Below are positions 15,243 to 21,359 of a stretch of 22,253 bases of DNA, one piece after another. Origin of the DNA: SIG350 sp964520895 (GTDB lineage Bacteria > Bacillota > Clostridia > TANB77 > SIG350); contig CAZFOR010000014.1 in NCBI GenBank assembly GCA_964520895.1, forward strand, positions 1 through 22,253, written 5' to 3'. Position 1 is the first letter of the stretch. Every line of letters starts with the position of its first letter. The notes beneath the pieces were generated by a model. The model had not been told where the DNA came from, did no database searches, and saw only the letters and a program-made list of their open reading frames with translations. A program made the position numbers and the translations under genes.

Positions 15243-15291
15243 TTTGGTTCTAGTATTAATTACATTATTAATATTTTTCATCAAATATTAA
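15223..15291 (+). CDS. 22-residue hydrophobic peptide 2, candidate type I toxin
   Basis: The ORF starts ATG 15223 behind GGGAGGTGAT and ends TAA at 15289-15291. The peptide begins MNKNCL, continues with a Leu/Val/Ile core and ends LLIFFIKY, exactly as in copy 1. The N-terminal eight residues have diverged while the C-terminal half is fixed by purifying selection, with mostly synonymous differences. No other coding frame is shared by the two units. The gene lies opposite to pyk and glgP, which are on the minus strand, so it is not part of their operons. As with copy 1, the neighbouring antisense promoter, bidirectional terminator and distal start-region repeat point to a type I toxin of Fst-like layout. 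A non-toxic membrane peptide under antisense control remains possible. Confidence 0.8.
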   Translation: MNKNCLFLVLVLITLLIFFIKY

Positions 15292-15306
15292 TACATAGGA
15301 CAAACG

Positions 15307-15339
15307 AAAAAAAAGAGTGGCTGCAACCACTCTTTTTTT
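15307..15339. terminator. Bidirectional terminator of unit 2
   Basis: The stem AAAAAAAGAGTGG pairs with CCACTCTTTTTTT around loop CTGCAA (15321-15326). The stem is the same as in unit 1 but the loop is different. A- and T-runs allow termination in both directions. Confidence 0.88.
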
Positions 15340-15350
15340 AATTTCGTTCT

Positions 15351-15370
15351 TTGAACAAAAATAGTTTGTT
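15351..15370 (+). repeat. Direct repeat 2b, beyond the terminator
   Basis: Copy (18 of 20) of the start region of peptide 2, at the 5' end of predicted antisense RNA 2. Confidence 0.8.
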
Positions 15371-15378
15371 ATGAATAT

Positions 15379-15407
15379 ATAATACTATTGTTATTTTAAA
15401 TTGTCAA
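15379..15407 (-). promoter_or_regulatory. Promoter of antisense RNA 2
   Basis: On the minus strand, TTGACA (15402-15407), 17-bp spacer, TATTAT (15379-15384), identical to the promoter of antisense RNA 1. Confidence 0.82.
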
Positions 15408-15435
15408 TAGATTTTTTTAAAAAATATAAGTATTA

Positions 15436-15515
15436 TAGAAAAATTTACAATCATGTTTAGCTATCAACTGTATTGTTAATAATCTTTATAAATATAAGCA
15501 CATGGGATAAACGTA
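15436..15515 (+). repeat. Decayed third unit of the peptide module
   Basis: It starts TAGAAAAATTTACAA like the other units and ends AATATAAGCACATGGGATAAACG, related to the segment after the stop codons (TACATAGGACAAACG in unit 2). The promoter, leader and peptide ORF in between are missing, so this looks like an internally deleted copy. Confidence 0.55.
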
Positions 15516-15613
15516 CTTATATAATATTATATTATGTCTAATTATAAATATATTCGAAATTTGATGAAAAACATATATAAGCCTACCACCATATGAAATT
15601 CATTTAATATAAT

Positions 15614-15651
15614 AAAAAGATAGGGAAGAACTAATAGTATTAATTCTTCCC
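15614..15651 (-). terminator. Terminator of the alpha-glucan phosphorylase gene
   Basis: GGGAAGAA (15623-15630) pairs with TTCTTCCC (15644-15651). Read on the minus strand, the hairpin is followed by a T-rich tail. It lies 21 bp after the glgP stop. Confidence 0.7.
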
Positions 15652-15672
15652 ATTTTATATTGTTTTATTTAG

Positions 15673-18228
15673 TTATATCCATTTAATTAATCCTAAATCA
15701 TATTTGTTAATTAACATATCATGTTTTGGTACAACTCTGAATGTATAACCATATTCACCACCATTTAATAATTTTATTTGAGCAGTACATGTATAACTAT
15801 CTTTTCCTATTTCAGATATTTCCATAGGTGTAACTTCAATATTTTCTAATGTTCCATTTTCGTTAATTCTTGCAAAATATACTTCAACAGATAAATCAGT
15901 AATTGGTATAATAGGTGATTTAACTATACAAGACACATCAATGTTATTTCCAGCATCAACATTAGCATTTTCTAAATTTGATGATTGAGATATAACAACA
16001 CTGTCCCAGTTTTTAATTATTTGTTGTTTCCATTCATAAAAATTAAGAACGTCTTCACTTTGCATATATAGCTCATTAGTTGTAGCTGCAATTTGTGGTA
16101 CATATAGTTTATTTGTATAATCAATTAACATTCTTTGAGTACTATATTCGTGTCCACAAGAAGAGATAGAGTTTTTCATAATTTTAACCCAATTTGTAGG
16201 AACATTGTTTTCATCTCTGTCGAAGAATGTAGGGATAATTTCTTCTTCTAAAATATCATACATACTTTGACTATCTGCATCATCTTGTGCTTCAAATGTT
16301 TTGTATGTAGAAGTATTACCAATTGCCCAACCATTTTTTCCGTTATATCCTTCAAACCACCAACCATCTAATATGCTAAAATTAATAACACCATTTACAG
16401 CAGCTTTTTCACCACTTGTTCCACTAGCTTCTAATGGTCGTCTAGGATTATTTAACCATACATCACAACCACTAATTAAGTATCTAGCTATTTTCATATT
16501 ATAGTTTTCAAGGAAAATAATTTTACCTTTAAATTGTGGTTTTGTAGATAATTCTATAATTTGTTTAATTAAATCTTGACCTTGTTTATCAGCAGGGTGT
16601 GCCTTACCAGCAAATACTAATATAATTGGTTTTTCTGGATTATTTAATAATGAGCAAATTTCTTCTGTATTTCTAAAGATTAAATTAGCCCTTTTATATG
16701 TAGCAAATCTTCTGGCGAAACCAATTATTAAAGAATTAGGATCAATAGATTTTTCTATTTCTTTAATTTCATCATTGGGGTAATTATTTCTTTCCATTTG
16801 TGTTCTAAGATTTTGTTTCATAAGTTCTATTAATTTTAGTTTTTGTACATTATGTGTATTCCATAATTCAGAATCTGGAATATCATGTATATTGTTCCAT
16901 GTTTCAGGTATATGTATTTTTTCTTGCCAAAATGGTTCTAAATATTTATTATATAATTCCTTTAATCTAGGTTGTAACCATGTACAAGTGTGTATTCCAT
17001 TAGTAACATGTGTTATTGCTAGTTCAGAATGTGAAAGTGTTGGCCAAATATCACCAAATAAATCTTTTGTAACAGACTCATGTAGTTTACTTACACCATT
17101 TCTTTTACCAGCTAATTTAAATCCAAGTACACCCATATTATATCCTTGATTATATGCAGGTGCAGGTTTTAAAGCTAAATCTATAAATTCTTTTTTACCA
17201 ATTCCTAAAAGTCCCCAATAATTTGAGAAATATTTTTCAACTAAATCAAAATTAAAAATATCATTTCCAGCAGGAATAGGTGTATGTGTTGTAAATATCA
17301 GTTTAGAATAAACTAATTCTTTTGCAACATTAAAAGATACATGTTGGTCATGCATAATATTTTTAATTAATTCTAATCCAGCAAAAGAACAATGACCTTC
17401 GTTCATATGATAAACAGTAGGGTTTATGTTTAATTTCTTTAATGCATTTATTCCACCAATACCTAAAATTATTTCTTGCTTAATTCTAGTTTCATGATCA
17501 CCACCATATAATCTTTGTGTAAGGATTCTATCTTCTTCAATATTTTTGTCTATATCACTATCTAATAAATATAGTGATATTCTACCAACATTTATTTTCC
17601 ATATTTTTAAATATAGTTTTCTATCTAAAAATGGTATATCAAATATAACATCTTTGTTATCTTCATCTTTTAATGGAAGAATAGGTAGATCATCAATATC
17701 AATTTGTACAGGTGTATATAGCTGAGATGCATCATTATTTATATATTGATCAGAATACCCTTGTTTATATAATAGTCCAATAGCAACAAAAGGTAATCCT
17801 AAATCACTAGCAGATTTACAATGATCACCAGATAAAATTCCAAGCCCACCAGAATAGATAGGTAGAGTTTCATCTAAACCATATTCTGCTGAGAAATATG
17901 CAATTATATTATCTTTGTAATGTGGGTAATTTTCTAGAAACCAAGTATTATTGTTGTTCATATATCCATCAAAATAGCTTACTATTGTATCATACTTGTT
18001 TAAAAATTCTGGATCAACAGCCTTTAAATTTAGTTTGTCTTGGTTTGCATGTTTTAAAAATTTGATAGGGTTTTTATTTACTTTTTCCCATAGTTCTATA
18101 TCAATATCCTCAAATAATTTTAAACAATTTATATTCCAAGTCCACCAAACATTGTTAGCTATATCATTTAATTTTGAAATACTTTCAGGTAATTGTGGTT
18201 TAACAGTTATTTTACCAAATAAATACAC
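15673..18228 (-). CDS. glgP: Alpha-glucan (glycogen/maltodextrin) phosphorylase, GT35
   Basis: It releases glucose-1-phosphate from glycogen or maltodextrin using phosphate and pyridoxal phosphate. The 851-residue protein belongs to the long alpha-glucan phosphorylase branch: an N-terminal DUF3417 domain (NVWWTWNINCLKLFEDID), then IAYFSAEYGLDETLPIYSGG, HMNEGHCSF, FTTHTPIPAGNDIF, HVTNGIHTCTWL, GFARRFATYKRANLIF, and the PLP-lysine block EASGTSGEKAAVNGVINFS with Lys near 608. A beta-rich C-terminal domain (about 760-851) completes the protein. All key residues are present and length is normal. The start is GTG 18228 behind AAGGAGGAAG. It is a single-gene unit with its own promoter and terminator; no other glycogen gene is in the window. 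The symbol glgP is used in the broad sense, since maltodextrin could be the main substrate. Confidence 0.94.
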   Translation of the reverse strand: MYLFGKITVKPQLPESISKLNDIANNVWWTWNINCLKLFEDIDIELWEKVNKNPIKFLKHANQDKLNLKAVDPEFLNKYDTIVSYFDGYMNNNNTWFLENYPHYKDNIIAYFSAEYGLDETLPIYSGGLGILSGDHCKSASDLGLPFVAIGLLYKQGYSDQYINNDASQLYTPVQIDIDDLPILPLKDEDNKDVIFDIPFLDRKLYLKIWKINVGRISLYLLDSDIDKNIEEDRILTQRLYGGDHETRIKQEIILGIGGINALKKLNINPTVYHMNEGHCSFAGLELIKNIMHDQHVSFNVAKELVYSKLIFTTHTPIPAGNDIFNFDLVEKYFSNYWGLLGIGKKEFIDLALKPAPAYNQGYNMGVLGFKLAGKRNGVSKLHESVTKDLFGDIWPTLSHSELAITHVTNGIHTCTWLQPRLKELYNKYLEPFWQEKIHIPETWNNIHDIPDSELWNTHNVQKLKLIELMKQNLRTQMERNNYPNDEIKEIEKSIDPNSLIIGFARRFATYKRANLIFRNTEEICSLLNNPEKPIILVFAGKAHPADKQGQDLIKQIIELSTKPQFKGKIIFLENYNMKIARYLISGCDVWLNNPRRPLEASGTSGEKAAVNGVINFSILDGWWFEGYNGKNGWAIGNTSTYKTFEAQDDADSQSMYDILEEEIIPTFFDRDENNVPTNWVKIMKNSISSCGHEYSTQRMLIDYTNKLYVPQIAATTNELYMQSEDVLNFYEWKQQIIKNWDSVVISQSSNLENANVDAGNNIDVSCIVKSPIIPITDLSVEVYFARINENGTLENIEVTPMEISEIGKDSYTCTAQIKLLNGGEYGYTFRVVPKHDMLINKYDLGLIKWI

Positions 18229-18267
18229 GATTACTTCCTCCTTTGTAAATTAATTTAATCTACCAAT

Positions 18268-18296
18268 ATTATCTATTATATAATTCATAATGTCAA
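18268..18296 (-). promoter_or_regulatory. Promoter of glgP
   Basis: On the minus strand, TTGACA (18291-18296), 17-bp spacer, GATAAT (18268-18273), about 40 bp before the GTG start. Confidence 0.7.
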
Positions 18297-18335
18297 ATGT
18301 TTTTAGAAAAAAAACTATCTAATTTTTGTAAAAAA

Positions 18336-18364
18336 TTGATTTATCTTAAAACTTAATATATAAT
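18336..18364 (+). promoter_or_regulatory. Promoter of scpA
   Basis: TTGATT (18336-18341), 17-bp spacer, TATAAT (18359-18364), 40 bp before the TTG start. Confidence 0.75.
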
Positions 18365-18404
18365 ACTAAATGTGAAGTGAAAATATAACAAAGAAGGTGA
18401 TAAT

Positions 18405-19148
18405 TTGGAAGAAAATATTGATGAAAAACATTTAATTAAAATAGATAATTTTGAAGGCCCATTTGATTTGCTATGCTATTTAATAGATAAAAATAAAATG
18501 GATATATTTGATATAAAGCTTGATGAAGTAACAAATCAATATATAACATATTTAGAAAATATGGAAAAATATAATATTGAGATAGCAAGTCAATTTTTAG
18601 TTATGGCATCAACATTAATATATTTGAAATCAAAAAGATTATTACCTAAATTAGAACCAGAAGAAACAGAAGAACTTACAGAAGAAGAACTTGCAAGAAG
18701 GATTTTAGAATATAAGTTATATAAAGAAGTTTCAACTAATTTTAAAGAAAGATTTTTAAACTATTGTGATAGAATTAATAAAGCACCTGATAATATAACA
18801 TTACCTAAACAAAAGATAGAAAAGCAATTTGATAAACTTATTATTCCAAATACATATTATAGCTTAATAAAGAGAAATGATAAATTTAAAAACATTAATT
18901 ATGAGAATATAAATAAATTAGCTGAATATGAAAGTATTACAGTAAGAAGAAAAGCAAAAGATATAATTAAAGAATTGATAAAAAAACCTAGAATAATATT
19001 TAATCAGTTATTTGTAAATAAAAAAGTTAGTAAACTTGAAACTGTTACATCATTTTTAGGATTATTAGAGCTTGCAAAAATAAAAAGAATATCAATAGTA
19101 CAAGAACAATCTTTTGGTGATATAATTGTAGAAAAAAGGAAGAAATAA
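18405..19148 (+). CDS. scpA: Segregation and condensation protein A
   Basis: ScpA is the kleisin subunit that bridges the heads of the SMC dimer and, with ScpB, forms the bacterial condensin for chromosome compaction and segregation. The 247-residue protein begins with the family's typical IKIDNFEGPFDLLCYLIDKNKMDIFDI block, continues with FLVMASTLIYLKSKRLLP (about 64-81) and EEELARRILEYKLYKEVS, and ends in the winged-helix part (VTSFLGLLELAKIKRISIVQEQSFGDIIV) that contacts the SMC head. The start is TTG 18405 after AAGGTGAT; no ATG fits. Length is normal. ScpB usually follows directly in Bacillota, but here two unrelated genes follow, so scpB must lie elsewhere. Confidence 0.96.
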   Translation: MEENIDEKHLIKIDNFEGPFDLLCYLIDKNKMDIFDIKLDEVTNQYITYLENMEKYNIEIASQFLVMASTLIYLKSKRLLPKLEPEETEELTEEELARRILEYKLYKEVSTNFKERFLNYCDRINKAPDNITLPKQKIEKQFDKLIIPNTYYSLIKRNDKFKNINYENINKLAEYESITVRRKAKDIIKELIKKPRIIFNQLFVNKKVSKLETVTSFLGLLELAKIKRISIVQEQSFGDIIVEKRKK

Positions 19149-19175
19149 TATAAATAGATTAGAAATCACATAAAT

Positions 19176-19199
19176 AATGTTAAGATTTATCTTAACATT
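19176..19199 (+). terminator. Hairpin after scpA
   Basis: A perfect 10-bp stem (19176-19185 with 19190-19199) with a TTTA loop. It is followed by ATTATAAG rather than a T-run, so it may be a weak terminator or an RNA processing or stability element. Confidence 0.5.
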
Positions 19200-19219
19200 A
19201 TTATAAGAGGAGTAAAAAG

Positions 19220-19336
19220 ATGAGTGATGATATAAAAGAAGATAAGGGTACTACTAAACTTGATAAAGTTGCTAATAGATTTGATAAATTTTTAAACAGT
19301 ATGGATACTTTGAATCGAATCTTGATTCAAAAGTAA
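19220..19336 (+). CDS. Unknown protein, N-terminal fragment before a frameshift
   Basis: ATG 19220 follows AGAGGAG with good spacing and encodes 38 residues, starting MSDDIKEDKGTTKLDKV, before a stop at 19334-19336. The charged, helical sequence continues naturally in the -1 frame from about 19309 (TTT), where FESNLDSKVTKLGQKAEK follows. The two parts therefore look like one gene of about 115 codons broken by a single-base change near 19302-19311. I do not recognise the family. Confidence 0.6.
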   Translation: MSDDIKEDKGTTKLDKVANRFDKFLNSMDTLNRILIQK

Positions 19337-19563
19337 CGAAGTTAGGTCAAAAAGCTGAAAAAACATTAAAACCTCTTTTTGTAAAAGCACTTATGTTAGC
19401 AGGATTTAGTGAAGATACTATAAACGGTTTAAAACAATCGATTAATATGGTATCATACAAGTCATTATCGGAAATGGATAAAATATTAGAAAAAACTAGC
19501 AAAAATAAAGACGAACCAATAAAAGGAAATGAAGATAAAGGAGAAGATTATAATGACAGATAA
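19309..19563 (+). pseudogene. Unknown protein, out-of-frame C-terminal part
   Basis: The frame from 19309 to the TAA at 19561-19563 encodes 84 residues (FESNLDSKVTKLGQ, KPLFVKALMLAGFSEDTING, NMVSYKSLSEMDKILEK, then a charged tail). It has no start codon and ribosome site of its own at the beginning. Its stop overlaps the next gene's start by 11 bp, a normal operon junction, which supports it as the true end of the gene starting at 19220. Confidence 0.65.
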
Positions 19564-20005
19564 TAATGCTCGTGCATATAAAGAAATATATGAAATATTA
19601 AATATATTTCCAAAAGAATTGGTTGATGAAATACCAGAAGAAAAAATAATTTTTTTTCGTGATAACATGGATAATGATTATAAATATGATGTTACAATCG
19701 AGACTTTTGATGGAATAACAATGCTTGAAGAAACAAAAGCTATTTTAACTATATTATTTAGAGACTATTGGGCTACTGATAAACAACGAGAACAAATACA
19801 AGCTTTTGAAGATACTGAAAGAATAAAGATAGAAGAGGATTTGAAAACAAAGTACAATCCTGCAAATATGTTTAAACAAAATAACAAAGATAAAGTATTG
19901 AATCATCAAGATGTAAAAGATAACATAAATGATATAGTACAATACAAAGAGTCAAATTTTAAAAAAATTATAAACAAAATATTACATGTAATAGGGTTAA
20001 AGTGA
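19553..20005 (+). CDS. Unknown cytoplasmic protein
   Basis: The start is ATG 19553, behind AAAGGAGAAG; an in-frame ATG at 19529 lies inside the preceding gene without a good site. The 150-residue protein (MTDNNARAYKEIYEILNIFP, then FPKELVDEIPEEKIIFFRDN) is acidic and mostly helical, with no signal peptide or membrane segment until a mildly hydrophobic C-terminal helix (FKKIINKILHVIGLK). I cannot name its family. It overlaps the frameshifted gene before it, so the two are probably co-transcribed after scpA and may work together. Confidence 0.75.
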   Translation: MTDNNARAYKEIYEILNIFPKELVDEIPEEKIIFFRDNMDNDYKYDVTIETFDGITMLEETKAILTILFRDYWATDKQREQIQAFEDTERIKIEEDLKTKYNPANMFKQNNKDKVLNHQDVKDNINDIVQYKESNFKKIINKILHVIGLK

Positions 20006-20043
20006 GTTTGTTTTAGAAATCATATGAAATTTTGTATTTTTAC

Positions 20044-20072
20044 TAGACAACAAATTTAATTTATGCTAATAT
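20044..20072 (+). promoter_or_regulatory. Promoter of tRNA-Leu
   Basis: TAGACA (20044-20049), 17-bp spacer, TAATAT (20067-20072) with an upstream TG that makes an extended -10 (TGCTAATAT). The start site is expected near 20079. Confidence 0.65.
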
Positions 20073-20087
20073 ATTAAAGTAACTTAT

Positions 20088-20170
20088 GTCCAAGTGGCGG
20101 AACTGGCAGACGCATACGACTCAAAATCGTACGGGAAACCATGTGGGTTCGATTCCCACCTTGGGCACCA
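20088..20170 (+). tRNA. tRNA-Leu (anticodon CAA, reads UUG)
   Basis: Acceptor arms GTCCAAG and CTTGGGC pair with one G-U, followed by an encoded ACCA end. The D-arm contains GGCGGAACTGGCAG. The anticodon loop is CTCAAAA with CAA at 20122-20124. A class II variable arm and the T-loop GGTTCGATTCCC are present. At 83 bases it is a normal, slightly short, leucine tRNA. Confidence 0.95.
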
Positions 20171-20382
20171 CATTATAATAAATTCAGTAAATTCAATATT
20201 TTCTAAAAATATTCGTTATATTCAAATATAATCAATAAAAAAATTTCTAAATATATAATTTCAATTAATTAATTAATGAATAAATATATCTTAATATGTC
20301 TTGTTATATTACATAAGGTACGTTTAATAAAATACTTTTTTGTATTAATATTAAAATCTTTTTAATAAAATGGGGTATTTAA
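20171..20382. other. AT-rich spacer between tRNA-Leu and dinD
   Basis: No gene, repeat of the tRNA 3' end or LexA-type operator is visible. A weak promoter candidate for dinD is TTGTAT (20339-20344) with TAATAA 17 bp downstream. Confidence 0.4.
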
Positions 20383-21042
20383 ATGAATGAATTAGAAAAG
20401 GGTGAAAACTATACTAATGAATCTTTTGAAAGTATTATGCATGTCGAAGAAAATGGTAATGAATACTGGTATGCGAGAGAACTTATGTATGTTTTACAAT
20501 ATGCAAAATGGGAAAACTTTAAAAAGGTTATACAAAAAGCTATGAGCACATGTGAAAATAGCAATATTCTTGTATATGATTGCTTTCTTGATGTCAGGAA
20601 GCCAATAGTTTCTGGTAAAGGTAAAGAAGAATTTATTAAAGACTATAAACTAACAAGATATGCCTGTTATTTAATAGCACAAAATGGAGATTCAAGAAAA
20701 AAAGTAATTGCTTTGGCACAAACATATTTTGCTATTCAAACTAGAAAACAAGAAATTAATGAAAAAGAATATAGTTCTTTAACAGAAGATGAAAAAAGAT
20801 TTTATCAAAGAAGTTTAACAAAAATAGGAAACTATTCACTTAATCAAACTGCTAAAAATGCAGGTGTTAAAAACTTGGGTAAATTTCATAATAAAGGATA
20901 TAAAGGATTATATAATGGAGAAACTGTTAATGATATTGCTAAAAGAAAAGGTTTAAGATATAGAGAAGATATATTAGATAATATGGGAAGTGATGACTTA
21001 TTGCAAATTTATTTAGAATATCTCAAACACAGCAAAAATTAA
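20383..21042 (+). CDS. dinD: DNA-damage-inducible protein D (Bro-N/P63C-like), truncated by a frameshift
   Basis: DinD-type proteins carry an N-terminal Bro-N domain, also found in phage antirepressors; in Escherichia coli DinD is SOS-induced and inhibits RecA filaments. Here the Bro-N part is clear (ENGNEYWYARELMYVLQYAKWENFKKVIQKA, about 27-57), then KDYKLTRYACYLIAQNGDSRKKVIALAQTYFAIQTRKQE, then GVKNLGKFHNKGYKGLYNGE and RKGLRYREDILDNMGSDDLL. After DDLL the family reads A-NLFRI-QT, but this frame reads QIYLEYLKHSKN and stops. One missing base near 21003-21004 explains it; the normal tail continues in the next frame to 21230. The gene sits between a tRNA and an insertion sequence, as is usual for accessory DNA. 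Confidence 0.88.
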   Translation: MNELEKGENYTNESFESIMHVEENGNEYWYARELMYVLQYAKWENFKKVIQKAMSTCENSNILVYDCFLDVRKPIVSGKGKEEFIKDYKLTRYACYLIAQNGDSRKKVIALAQTYFAIQTRKQEINEKEYSSLTEDEKRFYQRSLTKIGNYSLNQTAKNAGVKNLGKFHNKGYKGLYNGETVNDIAKRKGLRYREDILDNMGSDDLLQIYLEYLKHSKN

Positions 21043-21230
21043 AAAATGATAATATAAAAAGTGAAAAAGAGGCAAATGAAACTCATTATAAAGTTGGTAA
21101 TAAAATAAGAAAAACTATAAAAGAACTTGGTGGAACTATGCCAGAGGATTTACCTACACCTAAAAAGAGTTTAAAACAATTGGAAAAAGAAAATACAAAG
21201 AGTTTAAAAATATATGAAAAAAGGAATTAA
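21006..21230 (+). pseudogene. dinD: Out-of-frame C-terminal part of DinD
   Basis: The frame from 21006 reads NLFRISQTQQKLKNDNIKSE, then EANETHYKVGNKIRKTIKEL and GGTMPEDLPTPKKSLKQLE, the characteristic DinD C-terminus, stopping at 21228-21230. It has no own start and directly continues the interrupted gene. Confidence 0.88.
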
Positions 21231-21270
21231 GATTAGTATTAAAAATATTATAAAAAAATAAAAATAACTA

Positions 21271-21307
21271 TTGACTCTCCCTTAACAGGATAGAGTTAGT
21301 GTAAAAT
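21271..21307 (+). promoter_or_regulatory. Possible MerR-type operator/promoter remnant
   Basis: TTGACT is followed by CTCCCTTAACAGGATAGAG, an imperfect inverted repeat (ACTCT ... AGAGT) typical of promoters controlled by MerR-family regulators. No regulated gene follows, since a terminator begins at 21310, and the nearest good -10 (TAAAAT, 21302-21307) is too far away. It may be a relic left by insertion or deletion. Confidence 0.3.
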
Positions 21308-21309
21308 AT

Positions 21310-21348
21310 TAGTAGGCAAATCATAAAAGATTTACCTACTAGTTTTTT
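21310..21348 (+). terminator. Rho-independent terminator after dinD
   Basis: Arms 21310-21322 and 21329-21341 pair over 13 positions with one mismatch around loop ATAAAA, followed by a T-run from 21343. Confidence 0.85.
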
Positions 21349-21359
21349 ATCTTTTTTTA

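Larger units (their letters stand above)
15305..15372 (-). ncRNA. Predicted antisense antitoxin RNA 2
   Basis: Predicted RNA of about 65-70 bases from the promoter at 15379-15407, start near 15372, ending at the hairpin 15307-15339. Its 5' end is complementary to repeat 2b and thus to the start region of peptide mRNA 2; its terminator loop complements that of its own mRNA. Ends are estimates. Confidence 0.7.
15081..15435 (+). repeat. Tandem unit 2 of the duplicated type I toxin-antitoxin-like module
   Basis: This ~355-bp unit repeats unit 1 in the same order and orientation. Promoter, leader hairpin, ribosome site, terminator stem and antisense promoter are conserved; the peptide N-terminus, terminator loop and distal direct repeat differ. 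Confidence 0.85.

Noticed and set aside
14864..15291. Small sporulation proteins (YjcZ-like) as identity of the 22-residue peptides
   Set aside because: They lack the Gly-rich start typical of that family, and the antisense promoter, bidirectional terminator and start-region repeats would be left unexplained.
14722..15435. Attenuator leader peptides or a CRISPR-like repeat as explanation of the tandem units
   Set aside because: The peptides face away from pyk and glgP and precede no gene on their strand; there are only two long units with an ORF inside, not short repeats with unique spacers.
20171..20382. SOS (LexA) box upstream of dinD
   Set aside because: I looked for a GAAC-N4-GTTC type site and found none.
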